Notes: generated by a model not told the origin, from the letters alone. A stretch of DNA of 64,000 nt from Deferribacteres bacterium (GCA_020633655.1 JACKDF010000007.1:310001-374000); one strand, 5' to 3'; shown: positions 34,363 to 43,987, counted from the first letter of the stretch. A program made the numbers and translations.

Positions 34363-34940
34363 TTTTTCGCAATTTCCAAATCTTCCGGCGTATTGATATT
34401 GAATAAAGAACGTGACAAATTCTTGCTGGTCACCACTTCGACTACAGGCAGTTTTTCTAATAATAATCCAGCGCGGTAAGTTTTCGCTTCAATGAGGAGC
34501 TTTATCGCGGGTAGTGCTGATTTTGGATATATGGCGAATAAAGGTTCCAATCCTTGTTTTGAGCGCAGGGCAATTATTTTGTCCTTTTCTATGCATTTCA
34601 CCATCTGGGATAATAAATCCATTGCAATGAAAGGCATATCACATGCGACAATAATGCAGTGCTCTTGCTGGCTGTGTAGTAACGCAGTGTAAATTCCTGC
34701 CAAAGGTCCCACACTTTCAATCGCATCTCTGTGTATGGGCAGGCTCAGAAAGTTGTAATTTTCTGGCTCATTACTGATGATGGCGATATCCTCGCAGATT
34801 TCTTGAAGTGTATCGCGGACGTAGGTGATAAGAGGTTTTCCTATGATCTCAATCAAGGCCTTGTTGCGTCCCATTCGGCTGGATTTTCCTCCCGCCAAAA
34901 TGGCTGCAGATACGGGAATTTTTTTTAAAGTTTGCGGCAT
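34344..34940 (-). CDS. mobA: Molybdenum cofactor guanylyltransferase
   Basis: 198 residues. The nucleotide-binding opening 'SAAILAGGKSSRMGRNKALI' and 'IVACDMPFIAMDLL' (metal-binding Asp) are diagnostic of MobA, which joins GMP to molybdopterin. 'GPLAGIYTALLHS' is also family-typical. The end overlaps sixA by 19 nt. No other Mo-cofactor gene is in the window, so a related NTP-transferase role cannot be wholly excluded. First of a long minus-strand series reading right to left. Confidence 0.92.
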   Translation of the reverse strand: MPQTLKKIPVSAAILAGGKSSRMGRNKALIEIIGKPLITYVRDTLQEICEDIAIISNEPENYNFLSLPIHRDAIESVGPLAGIYTALLHSQQEHCIIVACDMPFIAMDLLSQMVKCIEKDKIIALRSKQGLEPLFAIYPKSALPAIKLLIEAKTYRAGLLLEKLPVVEVVTSKNLSRSLFNINTPEDLEIAKNYDRHS

Positions 34941-34943
34941 GCT

Positions 34944-35738
34944 TTATTCTGTCGCCTGATAGAATTCTCTTATTAAATAATACAGAAAAGCGATGGCGAT
35001 AAAGAGAAAGGCTGGATTAATGTGCCCATGCCAATTTAAAAAGGCCAGATTTTCTTCTGAGGTATTTACGAGGACAATCGAGATAAAATTATGTGTTGCA
35101 TGCACAATAACTGCGGGCCAGACTGAATCGCTTCTCCACGCTAATACACCGATTATTACTCCTAGAAAAACAATCTGTACAACAGCAAATGGATTCCCAT
35201 GCATAAATGCAAAAACAAAAGCAGTTGTGAGCACAGCTCTCGTAACATCCAGGTCATGTTCCAGCACCTGCTGCAATAAACCACGGAAAATTGCTTCCTC
35301 AAAAACGCCGGCGAAAAGCACGACAGTTATCAAGAGAAAAAGCCACTCAGAAACTGAATTTGCCGTAAAAATTTGTGCATATAAAGTCACAATATCTTCA
35401 GGCATGGGAATGAATGTGTCAATGAGCAGGTTGATTTCTTCGAAGATTAAAGTGAGGGGAAATCCCATAAAAAAACTCAGGAGCACCACCTTCGAATTGG
35501 TCTTATTAAAACGAAAAGCCAATTTTAAGGGCAAATTCTTTTTTTGAACATAAAAGATGGCGGGAAGAATGATCAAACACTCACCAAGCAGGAGCTGCCA
35601 CTGTGAATCCATCGGGAGTATTTGTAGTTGCTCAAGAAGTATGGGTGTGAAAATGAGCAGCATGAAAGTGAATAGCAACAGAAGAAAGATATCCTTCGGT
35701 TCCGGCCATTGCGTGGTTTGTGTCTCGAAATCACTCAT
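34944..35738 (-). CDS. CPBP-family intramembrane metalloprotease
   Basis: 264 residues, mostly hydrophobic with about eight membrane helices. The Abi/CPBP motifs are present: 'FEEAIFRGLLQQVL' (EExxxR), 'AFVFAFMHGNPFA' (FxxxH) and 'VIVHATHNFISI' (HxxxN). Members are Rce1-like membrane glutamate proteases; bacterial roles range from prenyl-protein processing to bacteriocin self-immunity. The substrate is unknown. It sits 3 nt from mobA and 3 nt from the rRNA/tRNA methyltransferase gene, so all are probably co-transcribed. Confidence 0.9.
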   Translation of the reverse strand: MSDFETQTTQWPEPKDIFLLLLFTFMLLIFTPILLEQLQILPMDSQWQLLLGECLIILPAIFYVQKKNLPLKLAFRFNKTNSKVVLLSFFMGFPLTLIFEEINLLIDTFIPMPEDIVTLYAQIFTANSVSEWLFLLITVVLFAGVFEEAIFRGLLQQVLEHDLDVTRAVLTTAFVFAFMHGNPFAVVQIVFLGVIIGVLAWRSDSVWPAVIVHATHNFISIVLVNTSEENLAFLNWHGHINPAFLFIAIAFLYYLIREFYQATE

Positions 35739-35741
35739 GGC

Positions 35742-36551
35742 TTACGCTTTTTGTGTTTGACAAAATTTCGCCATTAATATAGCGGCTGCACTTGCAACAT
35801 TGAGGGATTCCACCTTTCCTTTTCCCTCAATGCAGATTATTTCCCTTGCAGCCTGCCTGCATTCATCACTCAGACCATGGGCCTCATCCCCGAAAAGAAG
35901 CAGCGATTTTGTTCCAGTTTTCAACTGCTGTAAAGTGGTTGTACCGTTTTGGTCTGCAGCATAAATTATAAAACCAGCGGATTCTGCATCTTTAAGAAAA
36001 TGGTGAAAATCATCAACTTCGATGATCGGTAAGTGAAATACCGCGCCCATGGATGCACGCAGGACTTTACTATTATGCCAGGAAACAGCATTTTTTCCCA
36101 GAATTAATCCATCAATACCAAGCCATTCGGCGGTTCGTATTATTGTTCCAAGATTACCGGGATCATTGAGTTCTTCCATGGCCACGAGTGTAGCCACTTT
36201 TTTACTCAGCAAATTTTCTGGAAGAATTTTTTTTACAGGGAATGCCATCACCATTCCGATACCCTGGGCATGCTCTGTATTTGCAATCTTTTTAAAATCG
36301 CGTTCGCTTGTGCTGAAAACGGCGATACCTTTTCTTGCTTCATCTTCGAAAATGCGCGAGGCATTTTCTGAATCGGAAAACTGTGGGGTGCAAATAATTT
36401 TCTGAATAGACCAGCCTGAATGCAACGCTTCCTGACAAAATCGAGCGCCTTCAATAAAAAAGGATTGGGTTGCAAGCCGAAATTTTTTGCGTTGCAGCTT
36501 TTGAATTTCGACAATATCGGCTTTTGAGAGCTGTGGGAATTGGGAGATCAT
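35742..36551 (-). CDS. SpoU/TrmH-family RNA 2'-O-methyltransferase
   Basis: 269 residues. A small N-terminal substrate-binding domain ('LQRKKFRLATQSFFIEGARF') is followed by the SPOUT knot domain with motif 1 'NDPGNLGTIIRTAEWLGIDG', motif 2 'LLFGDEAHGLSDEC' and motif 3 'ICIEGKGKVESLNVASAAAI'. These are the SAM-binding, knotted motifs of TrmH/RlmB relatives. The likely product is a 2'-O-methylated nucleotide in 23S rRNA or tRNA; which position cannot be told. The gene lies between hisS and the CPBP gene with very short gaps. Confidence 0.92.
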   Translation of the reverse strand: MISQFPQLSKADIVEIQKLQRKKFRLATQSFFIEGARFCQEALHSGWSIQKIICTPQFSDSENASRIFEDEARKGIAVFSTSERDFKKIANTEHAQGIGMVMAFPVKKILPENLLSKKVATLVAMEELNDPGNLGTIIRTAEWLGIDGLILGKNAVSWHNSKVLRASMGAVFHLPIIEVDDFHHFLKDAESAGFIIYAADQNGTTTLQQLKTGTKSLLLFGDEAHGLSDECRQAAREIICIEGKGKVESLNVASAAAILMAKFCQTQKA

Positions 36552-36565
36552 GGTAAATTGAGGGA

Positions 36566-37831
36566 TTACAGCTGATTTTTTATTTCTTCTGCAAGATCGA
36601 TTAGTGCAACTTCTTTTTGTTCACTTTTTACCAGGTCTTTCAGTGCAGCCCGTCCGGATTGCAGTTCGTCCTCGCCTAAAATCAACGCGAAACGGGCACC
36701 GTATCGATTTGCTTCACGCATTTGTGCCTTTAAGCTGCGCCCCATGAGTTCTGTGACTACACTGATGTTTTCTTTGCGCAATTGATGCGCCAATTTGAAA
36801 CCGGCATCCTGGGTTGCACCGCCAAAAGTAGCAATAAAGACATCGATGCGATCGTTCCGTTCCGGAAACAGATTTTCGCTTTCCATCGCCATAATAAGGC
36901 GCTCGATGCCCGCGGCAAAACCAACAGCACATGTCTGCTTTTTAGCGCCGATTTCTTCGGCCAGCAGGTCGTAACGTCCACCGCCACCGAGGGCGTTTTG
37001 AGCGCCCAGAGCACCACCGATGAATTCGTATGCCGTGTAGGTGTAATAGTCCAACCCGCGCACCAATCGGTGATCTATTTCATATTTCACCTCATTTTGA
37101 TCCAGCAACGATAAAACTTTATCAAAATGAGCTCGTGCTTCTTCGGTTAACGCCTCAAAAATGCGAGGTGCGTTCGTCAGCAGCGCATTGCATGACTCGT
37201 TTTTGCAATCGAGAATGCGCATTGGATTGGTTTCATAACGTTGCTGACAGGTCGGGCAAAGTTGTGAAAAATGTGGTTTGAGAAACTCCTGCAACTTTAC
37301 CTTGTAGGCAAATCGGCTCTGCGCGTCGCCAACGCTGTTTATTTTTACAGTAAAGTTTTTTAAGCCCAATTCCTGATAAATATCCAGCCCAACGAGGATC
37401 GTCTCAACATCAGCTTCTGGTGCTTGCGGACCAATACATTCGACGCCGAACTGGTGGAATTGCCTCAGCCGGCCAGCCTGGGGGTTTTCCTGCCGGAACA
37501 TTGGGGAAATGTAGTACAATTTTTGTACTGGTCTCGACTCTCCCAAATTATTTTCCAGATAGGCTCGCATTACTGGTGCGGTGCCTTCCGGGCGCAATGT
37601 CACAGATTTTTTGCTACGATCAAGGAAGGTGTACATTTCTTTTGAAACGATATCAGTCAATTGACCTATTCCACGTGCAAAAAGATCAGTTACCTCAAAC
37701 ATCGGCGTCCGGATTTCGCTATAACCATAACGCTCCATAATTGTACGAACGGTGTTTTCGATGTATTGCCATTTCCCGGATGTATCCGGAAGAATATCCT
37801 GCGTACCTTTTATTTTTTGGATGCTTTTCAT
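36566..37831 (-). CDS. hisS: Histidyl-tRNA synthetase
   Basis: 421 residues from the ATG at 37831, one base after the ptsN stop; an in-frame TTG three codons upstream overlaps ptsN. Class II motifs: 'VTLRPEGTAPVMRAYLEN', 'MFRQENPQAGRLRQFHQFGV' (motif 2), the HisRS-specific 'RLVRGLDYYTYTAYEF' (HisA) and 'GGGGRYDLL' (HisB), motif 3 'CAVGFAAGIERLIMAM', then the anticodon-binding domain from about 325. Normal length for bacterial HisRS; it charges tRNA-His in the cytoplasm. Confidence 0.97.
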   Translation of the reverse strand: MKSIQKIKGTQDILPDTSGKWQYIENTVRTIMERYGYSEIRTPMFEVTDLFARGIGQLTDIVSKEMYTFLDRSKKSVTLRPEGTAPVMRAYLENNLGESRPVQKLYYISPMFRQENPQAGRLRQFHQFGVECIGPQAPEADVETILVGLDIYQELGLKNFTVKINSVGDAQSRFAYKVKLQEFLKPHFSQLCPTCQQRYETNPMRILDCKNESCNALLTNAPRIFEALTEEARAHFDKVLSLLDQNEVKYEIDHRLVRGLDYYTYTAYEFIGGALGAQNALGGGGRYDLLAEEIGAKKQTCAVGFAAGIERLIMAMESENLFPERNDRIDVFIATFGGATQDAGFKLAHQLRKENISVVTELMGRSLKAQMREANRYGARFALILGEDELQSGRAALKDLVKSEQKEVALIDLAEEIKNQL

Positions 37832-37832
37832 T

Positions 37833-38297
37833 TTATTCAAAATATTTGATTTCTTCGTCGCGGATATAATTGAGAATTTTTTCCGGTGTTTCCGCTGCGA
37901 TTATTGTTTCACGAAATCTGCTATCATGCATCAACCTGGAAATTCGGCTCAGTGCTTTTAAATGCGGCCCTGTTTTTCCTGGGGGACCGACCAAAAGCCA
38001 GATGAGTCTAACTGGTTTATCATCAATCGATTCAAAATCCAGTGGGGATTCAGTAACACCCAGGGCAGCAACAAGTTCATTAGCAGAATCGCTTTTTCCA
38101 TGGGGTATAGCAACGCCGTCACCGACACCTGTACTCATCACAGCTTCCCGATCAAGGATGGCTTGTAAAACTGGCTCACGTTCACTGATTTTATGGCTTT
38201 TATCCAATGTATCTACAAGTTCTTCTATTGCTGCTTTTTTATCTTTGCTCATCAGATGCATGATAATTGTATCATGCGATAAAATATCGCCCAACAT
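37833..38297 (-). CDS. ptsN: PTS EIIA-Ntr-type regulatory protein
   Basis: 154 residues; CGGAG precedes the ATG. The EIIA type 2 domain covers the whole chain, with the phosphorylated His in 'GDGVAIPHGKSDSANELV' and 'VRLIWLLVGPPGKTGPHLKAL'. PtsN accepts phosphate from NPr and regulates potassium and nitrogen responses; in many FCB bacteria it is an orphan regulator. It leads the ptsN-hisS-SpoU-CPBP-mobA run. The 120 nt between it and yfhO contain no gene and presumably its promoter. Confidence 0.92.
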   Translation of the reverse strand: MLGDILSHDTIIMHLMSKDKKAAIEELVDTLDKSHKISEREPVLQAILDREAVMSTGVGDGVAIPHGKSDSANELVAALGVTESPLDFESIDDKPVRLIWLLVGPPGKTGPHLKALSRISRLMHDSRFRETIIAAETPEKILNYIRDEEIKYFE

Positions 38298-38417
38298 AGT
38301 ATAGTTCTCCGGTTCACATATATAAAAATCTCGGTCTGCTAATATAAAATTATCACACCGTTATGCAATCAAATTACACTATAAATTTCGTCCGGTAGGT
38401 GATTCCCTGAAATAATA

Positions 38418-40961
38418 TTACGCTGCTTTTGCGGTATCCTTACTATAGCCGTAATAAAAACAGGCGATAAGCAATGGTATTGATAGCAAGCTAACGACGA
38501 GACCGGCAAAAAATGCGGTGCTGCGGAAATAAAATATCACCGTGTGCGAACCAGGAGGGATAACGACTGCCCGAAAGGCATGATTAGCCCGAAGTATCTC
38601 TGCAGGTTTATAATCGATTTGCGCATACCAGCCAGGCTCATAATAACTATCAGATAAAACCAAAATTTGCTTTTTGGCGGCCTTTGTTTTGATTTCGATT
38701 CTGTTGGGTGTGTACTTGAGAATTTTGCATGTAGCCGTGGAGTCGGTTTGTACATTCGCGGATAGTTTTTTTTCAAGAAGGACGGTGCTATCAGGTTTAA
38801 AATCGAAGGATGTTAACTTTTGCAGAAGGGTTGCGGCTGAATCTGCTACGATGAATTCCCCAACAAGGTAGGCTCGTGGCAGGACATGCGGATTTTCATA
38901 AAGCATGATCGGCAAATAATTGTCACCGATAATCTTGTGGCTTTTTTTCTTATAATCCAGGCCATACTCAGGCAGAGGTTGGGGAGACAGGATATATTTT
39001 ACGTTGAGAAAATTAAGAAGGTGGTTCTGTATTCTGTGTCGCAATAGTAGTTCGTGTTGTTTCTGCAGAATTATTGAATCTGATTCGTTCTGCTCTGCTG
39101 CGTCCGGATAAAATTTTTGAACGTATGTTGATTCCAATCCGGTAGAATCCATGAATTCCTGAAATAAATGCAATTTTGCCGCATGAAAACCTCCAAGAGA
39201 CTGAAAACCAAGAGCAGACTGTTCAACTTCGTTGTAAAATGCTCCAGCAGGAAAAATTCGGAAAAGAGTGCTGTCCGATTTCAAATAAGAATAAACTTCA
39301 TCTGTTGTTTCGAGTTTATTTAGATTTGCAGAACTCTGTAATTTGCTCAATTTATAATCGATGTGCCAAAGATCGGCAAGTGAGAGTAAAAAGATACCCA
39401 AAGCAAAACCTGTGCGGCTCATTTTTTTTATCAGCGCGAAATACAGCAGAATTAAACTTCCGCCAATCCAGATTGTCAGAAACCACCAATCGGAAATAAA
39501 TTGATCGAATCGCAATCGATCGAAATGCAATTTCTCACTTTGTGAAATCATTTCCGGGTACCAGCTTTGCATGTATTTGAAAATTAAACTTTTTAAGAGT
39601 GTAATTGACAATGCAAGCAGAAAAAGAATGCCCAAAGCGATGATAGTATTTTTTGCGAGACGCGGGATATCACTTTCATGATTTTTTAATTTTAAAAACG
39701 CGTCTACGAGAAACTGTAATCCGAGCCCGGCAAGGGTTGCAACGGCAAAATAAAAAATAACAAGTATAGTCACCGGATGATAAAGCAAATCGAAATAAGG
39801 AATATAGTTAAAAAACAATTGGTAGAAGGGGGCGAAGTTTTTTCCCAAAGCAAGCAAAAACGAGAATAGTGCTGAGGTCGTAAGCCAAATCACCAACAAT
39901 TCTTTCCGGCGAAAGATAGCAGCAATAACAGCAAGCAGCAAAATGAGAATTCCGATATAATTGGGGAAGGCGTCTGCAGGCATTGATCCCCAGTAGGTCT
40001 GCACTTCGTTACTGCCAAAGAAAAATGGCAGGAAAAATGTAAATGTGTCTTTTAGAGAAAAAGAAAGCTGGGTTGCCTGGGCAAAGCCTGCATGCGCACC
40101 GGAGAGCATTGATGCTTCACGAACTGAATGAGGCAGATATTCGAATAGTGGGAGAATCTGAACAGCCCCGAGCAAAAGTCCTCCAAGCAGAACGGCGAAA
40201 AAGGAAAGAAATAATTTTCCCGCACGCTTTGGATTCTTCTCGCGCAGGAGAGCAGCAATAAAAAAAATTACATACAACGTGAGCACTATCCATGTGTAAA
40301 CGACAATTTGAATATGCCCAACCTGAATTTGCAAGCCACAGGTCAGCACAGCGAATACAAAGCTGATCCATGTGCGTTGTCGCAGAAAATGCGAAACTGA
40401 CCACAAAACGAGGGGCAGATAGGCGATCGTCATGAATTTTAATGCCTGTCCATTTGTGATGACTGCAATGATGGGAGGAGCAAACATAAACGCGATACCA
40501 CCCAGGAGGGAAGGAATAAAAGTCGTTTTTCTCTCGCGAAGGAACATGTAGACGCCAAATCCAGCCAGAGGAAAATGGATGATTTGCAGAAAAAGCGAGG
40601 GTAATCCAACCAGTCCTTCCAAAAGGAGGAAAGGTATAGCGGGAATATAAGTCAAAGGTGTATAACTTAGACTGGCATAAGCAGGCATTCCAGCAAAAAG
40701 AAATGGATTCCACAGTGCAAAAATGCCATCTTCGATAAGTGCTTTTTTCCAGGGCAGGCTCAATGCAAACGTTATGTTTTGCGTTTGGGGAATAAAAACC
40801 TTCCCACTGAAAAGAACATCAAAAAAGAAGATGAACGTTAAAAACAGGAAGACGCCAAAAGCTGAACGTTCCGGATGTTCCACAAGAATTTGGTGCAGTG
40901 ATTTTTGCATAATGCTTTCGGTGGACTGCGGTACGTTTTCTTGTTTTGGATTTTTTGCCAT
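38418..40961 (-). CDS. YfhO-family membrane protein (GT-C-like glycosylation)
   Basis: 847 residues with about 13 membrane helices in the first ~520 residues plus a final one ('FFAGLVVSLLSIPLLIACFY'), and a large extracytoplasmic domain (about 540-800). 'GILILLLAVIAAIFRRKELL', 'PFYQLFFNYIPYFDLLYHPV' and 'SDSYYEPGWYAQIDYKPAEI' are typical of YfhO-type proteins. In Bacillus and Listeria, YfhO acts with a CsbB/GtrB-type polyprenyl-phosphate glycosyltransferase to add sugars to teichoic acids outside the cell. Such a GT2 gene lies 1.2 kb upstream here. The start codon shares one base with the stop of the GT4 gene (TAATG). Confidence 0.88.
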   Translation of the reverse strand: MAKNPKQENVPQSTESIMQKSLHQILVEHPERSAFGVFLFLTFIFFFDVLFSGKVFIPQTQNITFALSLPWKKALIEDGIFALWNPFLFAGMPAYASLSYTPLTYIPAIPFLLLEGLVGLPSLFLQIIHFPLAGFGVYMFLRERKTTFIPSLLGGIAFMFAPPIIAVITNGQALKFMTIAYLPLVLWSVSHFLRQRTWISFVFAVLTCGLQIQVGHIQIVVYTWIVLTLYVIFFIAALLREKNPKRAGKLFLSFFAVLLGGLLLGAVQILPLFEYLPHSVREASMLSGAHAGFAQATQLSFSLKDTFTFFLPFFFGSNEVQTYWGSMPADAFPNYIGILILLLAVIAAIFRRKELLVIWLTTSALFSFLLALGKNFAPFYQLFFNYIPYFDLLYHPVTILVIFYFAVATLAGLGLQFLVDAFLKLKNHESDIPRLAKNTIIALGILFLLALSITLLKSLIFKYMQSWYPEMISQSEKLHFDRLRFDQFISDWWFLTIWIGGSLILLYFALIKKMSRTGFALGIFLLSLADLWHIDYKLSKLQSSANLNKLETTDEVYSYLKSDSTLFRIFPAGAFYNEVEQSALGFQSLGGFHAAKLHLFQEFMDSTGLESTYVQKFYPDAAEQNESDSIILQKQHELLLRHRIQNHLLNFLNVKYILSPQPLPEYGLDYKKKSHKIIGDNYLPIMLYENPHVLPRAYLVGEFIVADSAATLLQKLTSFDFKPDSTVLLEKKLSANVQTDSTATCKILKYTPNRIEIKTKAAKKQILVLSDSYYEPGWYAQIDYKPAEILRANHAFRAVVIPPGSHTVIFYFRSTAFFAGLVVSLLSIPLLIACFYYGYSKDTAKAA

Positions 40962-42082
40962 TATAATTCCTGCATAAATTTGACAACGTTTTCAGTAAAA
41001 CCAGTCCAACTGTATCGGTCCCGTCTGGCGGCCATATTCATTGAAAATTGTTTTTTCAAATTGTGATCAAAATAATATTGAATCTTTGTCGCCAATCCAG
41101 GGGGCCTGACATCATGCGCAATTAAACCTGTTTCGTCCTCTTCCACCATTTCTGCCAGACCTCCAACTTTTGCAACCAGCAATGGCAAATGATAGTGCCA
41201 TGCTATCTGGGCAATACCGCTTTGGGTCGCAGAACGATAAGGCAAAACGCAAAGATCAGCGGCCGAAAAAAACAGTGGAACCCGAACATCCTCAATGTAT
41301 TCGATGGAGTTGTGCACCCGATCTGTGAGGCCGTTTTCCGTAATAATGTCCTGGTAAGGTTTGAAATCACCATAAACCTCTCCTGCTATAACAAGGTGAT
41401 AATCTTCGGGGAGATGTTTCATTGTGTGCAAAAGCACATCGAGACCTTTGTACTGGCGTATAAAGCCAAAAAACAAAAGGACTTTTGCGTTTCTCGGCAA
41501 GCGGAGTTTTGCTCTGGCTTCATTACAATCTACACCCTCGCCAAAGTGGGAGTAAATCGGGTGTGGTTTGAGTAGAATGTTTGCCTGCGGACAAAAGTGC
41601 AAAACATCTTCCCTCACTGATTCAGACATAACGATGAATCCGTCGTGACGGTTAAGAAAATATTGGATGAGTGCATTGTCTCCCGGTCGGACTTCATGAG
41701 GAATTACATTATCCAGTAAGGCAACGGTTTTTGTTCCGGTCTTGCGCAGTGAGGCGGCAACAAATCCAAGAGAAGGTGCAAAAAAAGGCATCCAGAGACG
41801 GGTGAGTAATATGTCGGGATGAAAGCGTTTAATTTGTGACGCGGTTTTGATCCACGTGAGTGGATTAATGGTGTCGAGTGTTCGCACTGTTGGGATAGCA
41901 TCTGCGGTGTCATTTTCATCAACAAATTGGGATTTCCCAGGGAAAAGGAAATCGGGATATTGCCGGGTAAAATTCCAGATTTTTACTTCATGATCCCTTT
42001 TTAACTGGTTAAATAAATTGGCGTTAAATTGTGCAATGCCACCACGATAGGGGTAAAAAACAGAAAGAAATGATATTTTCAT
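40961..42082 (-). CDS. Glycosyltransferase family 4 (GT-B fold)
   Basis: 373 residues. N-terminal acceptor domain starts 'MKISFLSVFYPYRGGIAQFN'; C-terminal donor domain has 'KVLLFFGFIRQYKGLDVLLH' and 'ATQSGIAQIAWHYHLPLLVA', followed by 'VGGLAEMVEEDETGLIA' with the nucleotide-sugar-binding Glu of GT4 enzymes (E-x7-E region). Such enzymes add mannose-, glucose- or related residues to lipid-linked glycans at the cytoplasmic side. It is co-transcribed with yfhO (1-nt overlap). A 98-nt gap separates it from the GT2 gene. Donor and acceptor are unknown. Confidence 0.9.
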   Translation of the reverse strand: MKISFLSVFYPYRGGIAQFNANLFNQLKRDHEVKIWNFTRQYPDFLFPGKSQFVDENDTADAIPTVRTLDTINPLTWIKTASQIKRFHPDILLTRLWMPFFAPSLGFVAASLRKTGTKTVALLDNVIPHEVRPGDNALIQYFLNRHDGFIVMSESVREDVLHFCPQANILLKPHPIYSHFGEGVDCNEARAKLRLPRNAKVLLFFGFIRQYKGLDVLLHTMKHLPEDYHLVIAGEVYGDFKPYQDIITENGLTDRVHNSIEYIEDVRVPLFFSAADLCVLPYRSATQSGIAQIAWHYHLPLLVAKVGGLAEMVEEDETGLIAHDVRPPGLATKIQYYFDHNLKKQFSMNMAARRDRYSWTGFTENVVKFMQEL

Positions 42083-42180
42083 GCAAAGGATTTCTTTTTT
42101 CAGTCCAGTATTTTCTGGGCTTTATTTGGTTCAAAGAATTATACAGATATACTGGAATTGCGAACCAAAATCAGTGATTT

Positions 42181-43122
42181 TTAATCCGCCTCAAAGCCAA
42201 TTGTTTTTTTTACTTTGTAAGTATTTACATCAGGACGTGACTCAACCATCATTTCACCGATGAGGCCAATTGATATAAATTGTACGCCGACAATGATGAG
42301 TAAAACGCCGAGGAATAAAAGTGGTCTGTTCGAAAGGAATTTGTCGTAAAGGATACGTTCAAAGGTGAGGTACAAATTGACAATAAATCCGAGGGTAAAA
42401 CTCATCATACCCAGACCACCGAAAAAATGCAAAGGACGTTTCACATAGCGTGATAAAAAAACTAGCGTTAATAAATCAAGTGCGCCAACAAGAAAACGTG
42501 AGGGACCGAATTTGGTTGTACCATATTTTCGTGGTGCATGTTTTACTACCAATTCACCGATGCGAAAGCCGTTTTGAGCTGCGAGAACAGGAATGAAACG
42601 ATGGCGCTGACCGTAAAGTCGTAAGAGTTTTACAACCTCATTGCGATATATTTTGAGACCACAATTCATATCATTTAAATGAACACCGGTTATTTCTCCG
42701 GTTACTTTATTGAAAATTTTTGAAGTGAATCTTTTAACGAATGGATCATAGCGTTTTTTCTTCCACCCGGAAACGACATCGTACCCTTCCAATAGCTTGG
42801 CTATGAGATGGGGGATTTCCGCAGGATCGTCCTGCAGGTCGGAATCCATAGTAACAACATACCGACCACTGGCGAGTTTAAATCCCTCCGCCAATGCTGC
42901 GGATTTACCATAATTGCGTCGCAATTGGGAGACACAAACACGCTTGTCCGTTTCGTGTAATTGCATTAAAACATGAAAGGAAGTATCGGTGGAACCGTCA
43001 TCGATAAAAATAAATTCAGCACTATAATTGTTTTTTTCAACCACAGCGACCAGACGTTCATGCAATTCTAACAAGGAGTCGGATTCATTGTAGACAGGAA
43101 TGACGACAGACACATCGATCAT
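42181..43122 (-). CDS. GT2 polyprenyl-phosphate glycosyltransferase (DPM1/GtrB/CsbB type)
   Basis: 313 residues, AAGGA before the ATG. The GT-A domain reads 'DVSVVIPVYNESDSLLELHE', 'EFIFIDDGSTDTSFHVL', 'YVVTMDSDLQDDPAEIPHLI' (DxD) and 'DMNCGLKIYRNEVVKLLRL'. Two C-terminal helices ('LHFFGGLGMMSFTLGFIVNL', 'PLLFLGVLLIIVGVQFISIG') place it in the membrane-bound DPM1/GtrB/CsbB subgroup that loads a sugar onto undecaprenyl phosphate. With YfhO nearby, it may supply the lipid-linked sugar for modification on the outer side of the membrane. It follows the DUF4292-like gene by 10 nt. Confidence 0.92.
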   Translation of the reverse strand: MIDVSVVIPVYNESDSLLELHERLVAVVEKNNYSAEFIFIDDGSTDTSFHVLMQLHETDKRVCVSQLRRNYGKSAALAEGFKLASGRYVVTMDSDLQDDPAEIPHLIAKLLEGYDVVSGWKKKRYDPFVKRFTSKIFNKVTGEITGVHLNDMNCGLKIYRNEVVKLLRLYGQRHRFIPVLAAQNGFRIGELVVKHAPRKYGTTKFGPSRFLVGALDLLTLVFLSRYVKRPLHFFGGLGMMSFTLGFIVNLYLTFERILYDKFLSNRPLLFLGVLLIIVGVQFISIGLIGEMMVESRPDVNTYKVKKTIGFEAD

Positions 43123-43132
43123 TGAGTTATCC

Positions 43133-43987
43133 TTATTTCAAACGGTATCGCCGGGCATCCCGCGGCACTTTAAAGTTAAAATTATCCGGAGAGATTGGCC
43201 GGTTCAGTTCCATTTTTGAATAATTGATCGTCAGGCGTTCATTGGAATCTAGTTTGTGGACGCGAATGGATTTTGCGAACCATATTCCATTAATGTTGCG
43301 GAAAAACTTAAATTCCTCACGTACGAGTAAATTCCCTTCTTCATCCTTCAACTCCGCTTGCGTGATGACGAATTTCCCGGGATCGACGTAGATGGTTAAC
43401 CAGTTTTCCTGACGTTTTTGCGTGAAAATATATTGATTGCTCTCTATATTTACAATTGTTTCTGGCGTCATGTCGAATTTTAAGGTACCCAATAAAGCAG
43501 TTAAGAGTTCGTCGTAGGTTATTTTCATTTGGAACAGAATCAATTTATTCACCTTTTCAATGGGTCCACGATAAAGTGTGTTTTCAAAGGGTGAATAGTG
43601 TGCAAAAGCGCGGCGATTTGCAAAAAAATAACCAACATCGATGCCGAATGCAGCTTCTGCTTTAATGAATAAGGAATCCCTGTGCAGTACCTTGATTGTG
43701 GCATTTCCTTGAAAGGCATTACCGGGCATTTCTACGACGAGTAATCCTTTGCCATCAAGGGAGTGAATCTGATCATGATTTGCTGCCACCTTTTCCAAAA
43801 TTTGTTCTGGTGTATATTTATTGAGATCCGCAATAGCATTGGGACGAAAAGCAGCACAGCCTGTAACAAAGAAATAAAGCGTAAGTGTTGAAAAAAGGAT
43901 GAATGAATGCTTCTGCAAATTAGCGTCCTGTTTGGCAACGTGTTGAACTTTGCTTATGAAATTTTTTAACCTGGTTTGTATAGACAT
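43133..43987 (-). CDS. DUF4292-like (LolA/LolB-fold) lipoprotein
   Basis: 284 residues from the ATG at 43987. A hydrophobic stretch ending FFVTGC (Cys about 44) is a lipoprotein signal, but 30 mostly polar residues precede it. An in-frame TTG at 43918 with AGGAC upstream would give a normal signal peptide (LQKHSFILFSTLTLYFFVTG) and may be the real start. The mature part resembles DUF4292 proteins: 'ANHDQIHSLDGKGLLVVEMP', 'ATIKVLHRDSLFIKAEAAFG', 'FAHYSPFENTLYRGP' and a final 'RPISPDNFNFKVPRDARRYR'. This is an unclosed-barrel pattern similar to LolA/LolB, suggesting lipid or lipoprotein handling at the outer membrane. Confidence 0.75.
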   Translation of the reverse strand: MSIQTRLKNFISKVQHVAKQDANLQKHSFILFSTLTLYFFVTGCAAFRPNAIADLNKYTPEQILEKVAANHDQIHSLDGKGLLVVEMPGNAFQGNATIKVLHRDSLFIKAEAAFGIDVGYFFANRRAFAHYSPFENTLYRGPIEKVNKLILFQMKITYDELLTALLGTLKFDMTPETIVNIESNQYIFTQKRQENWLTIYVDPGKFVITQAELKDEEGNLLVREEFKFFRNINGIWFAKSIRVHKLDSNERLTINYSKMELNRPISPDNFNFKVPRDARRYRLK

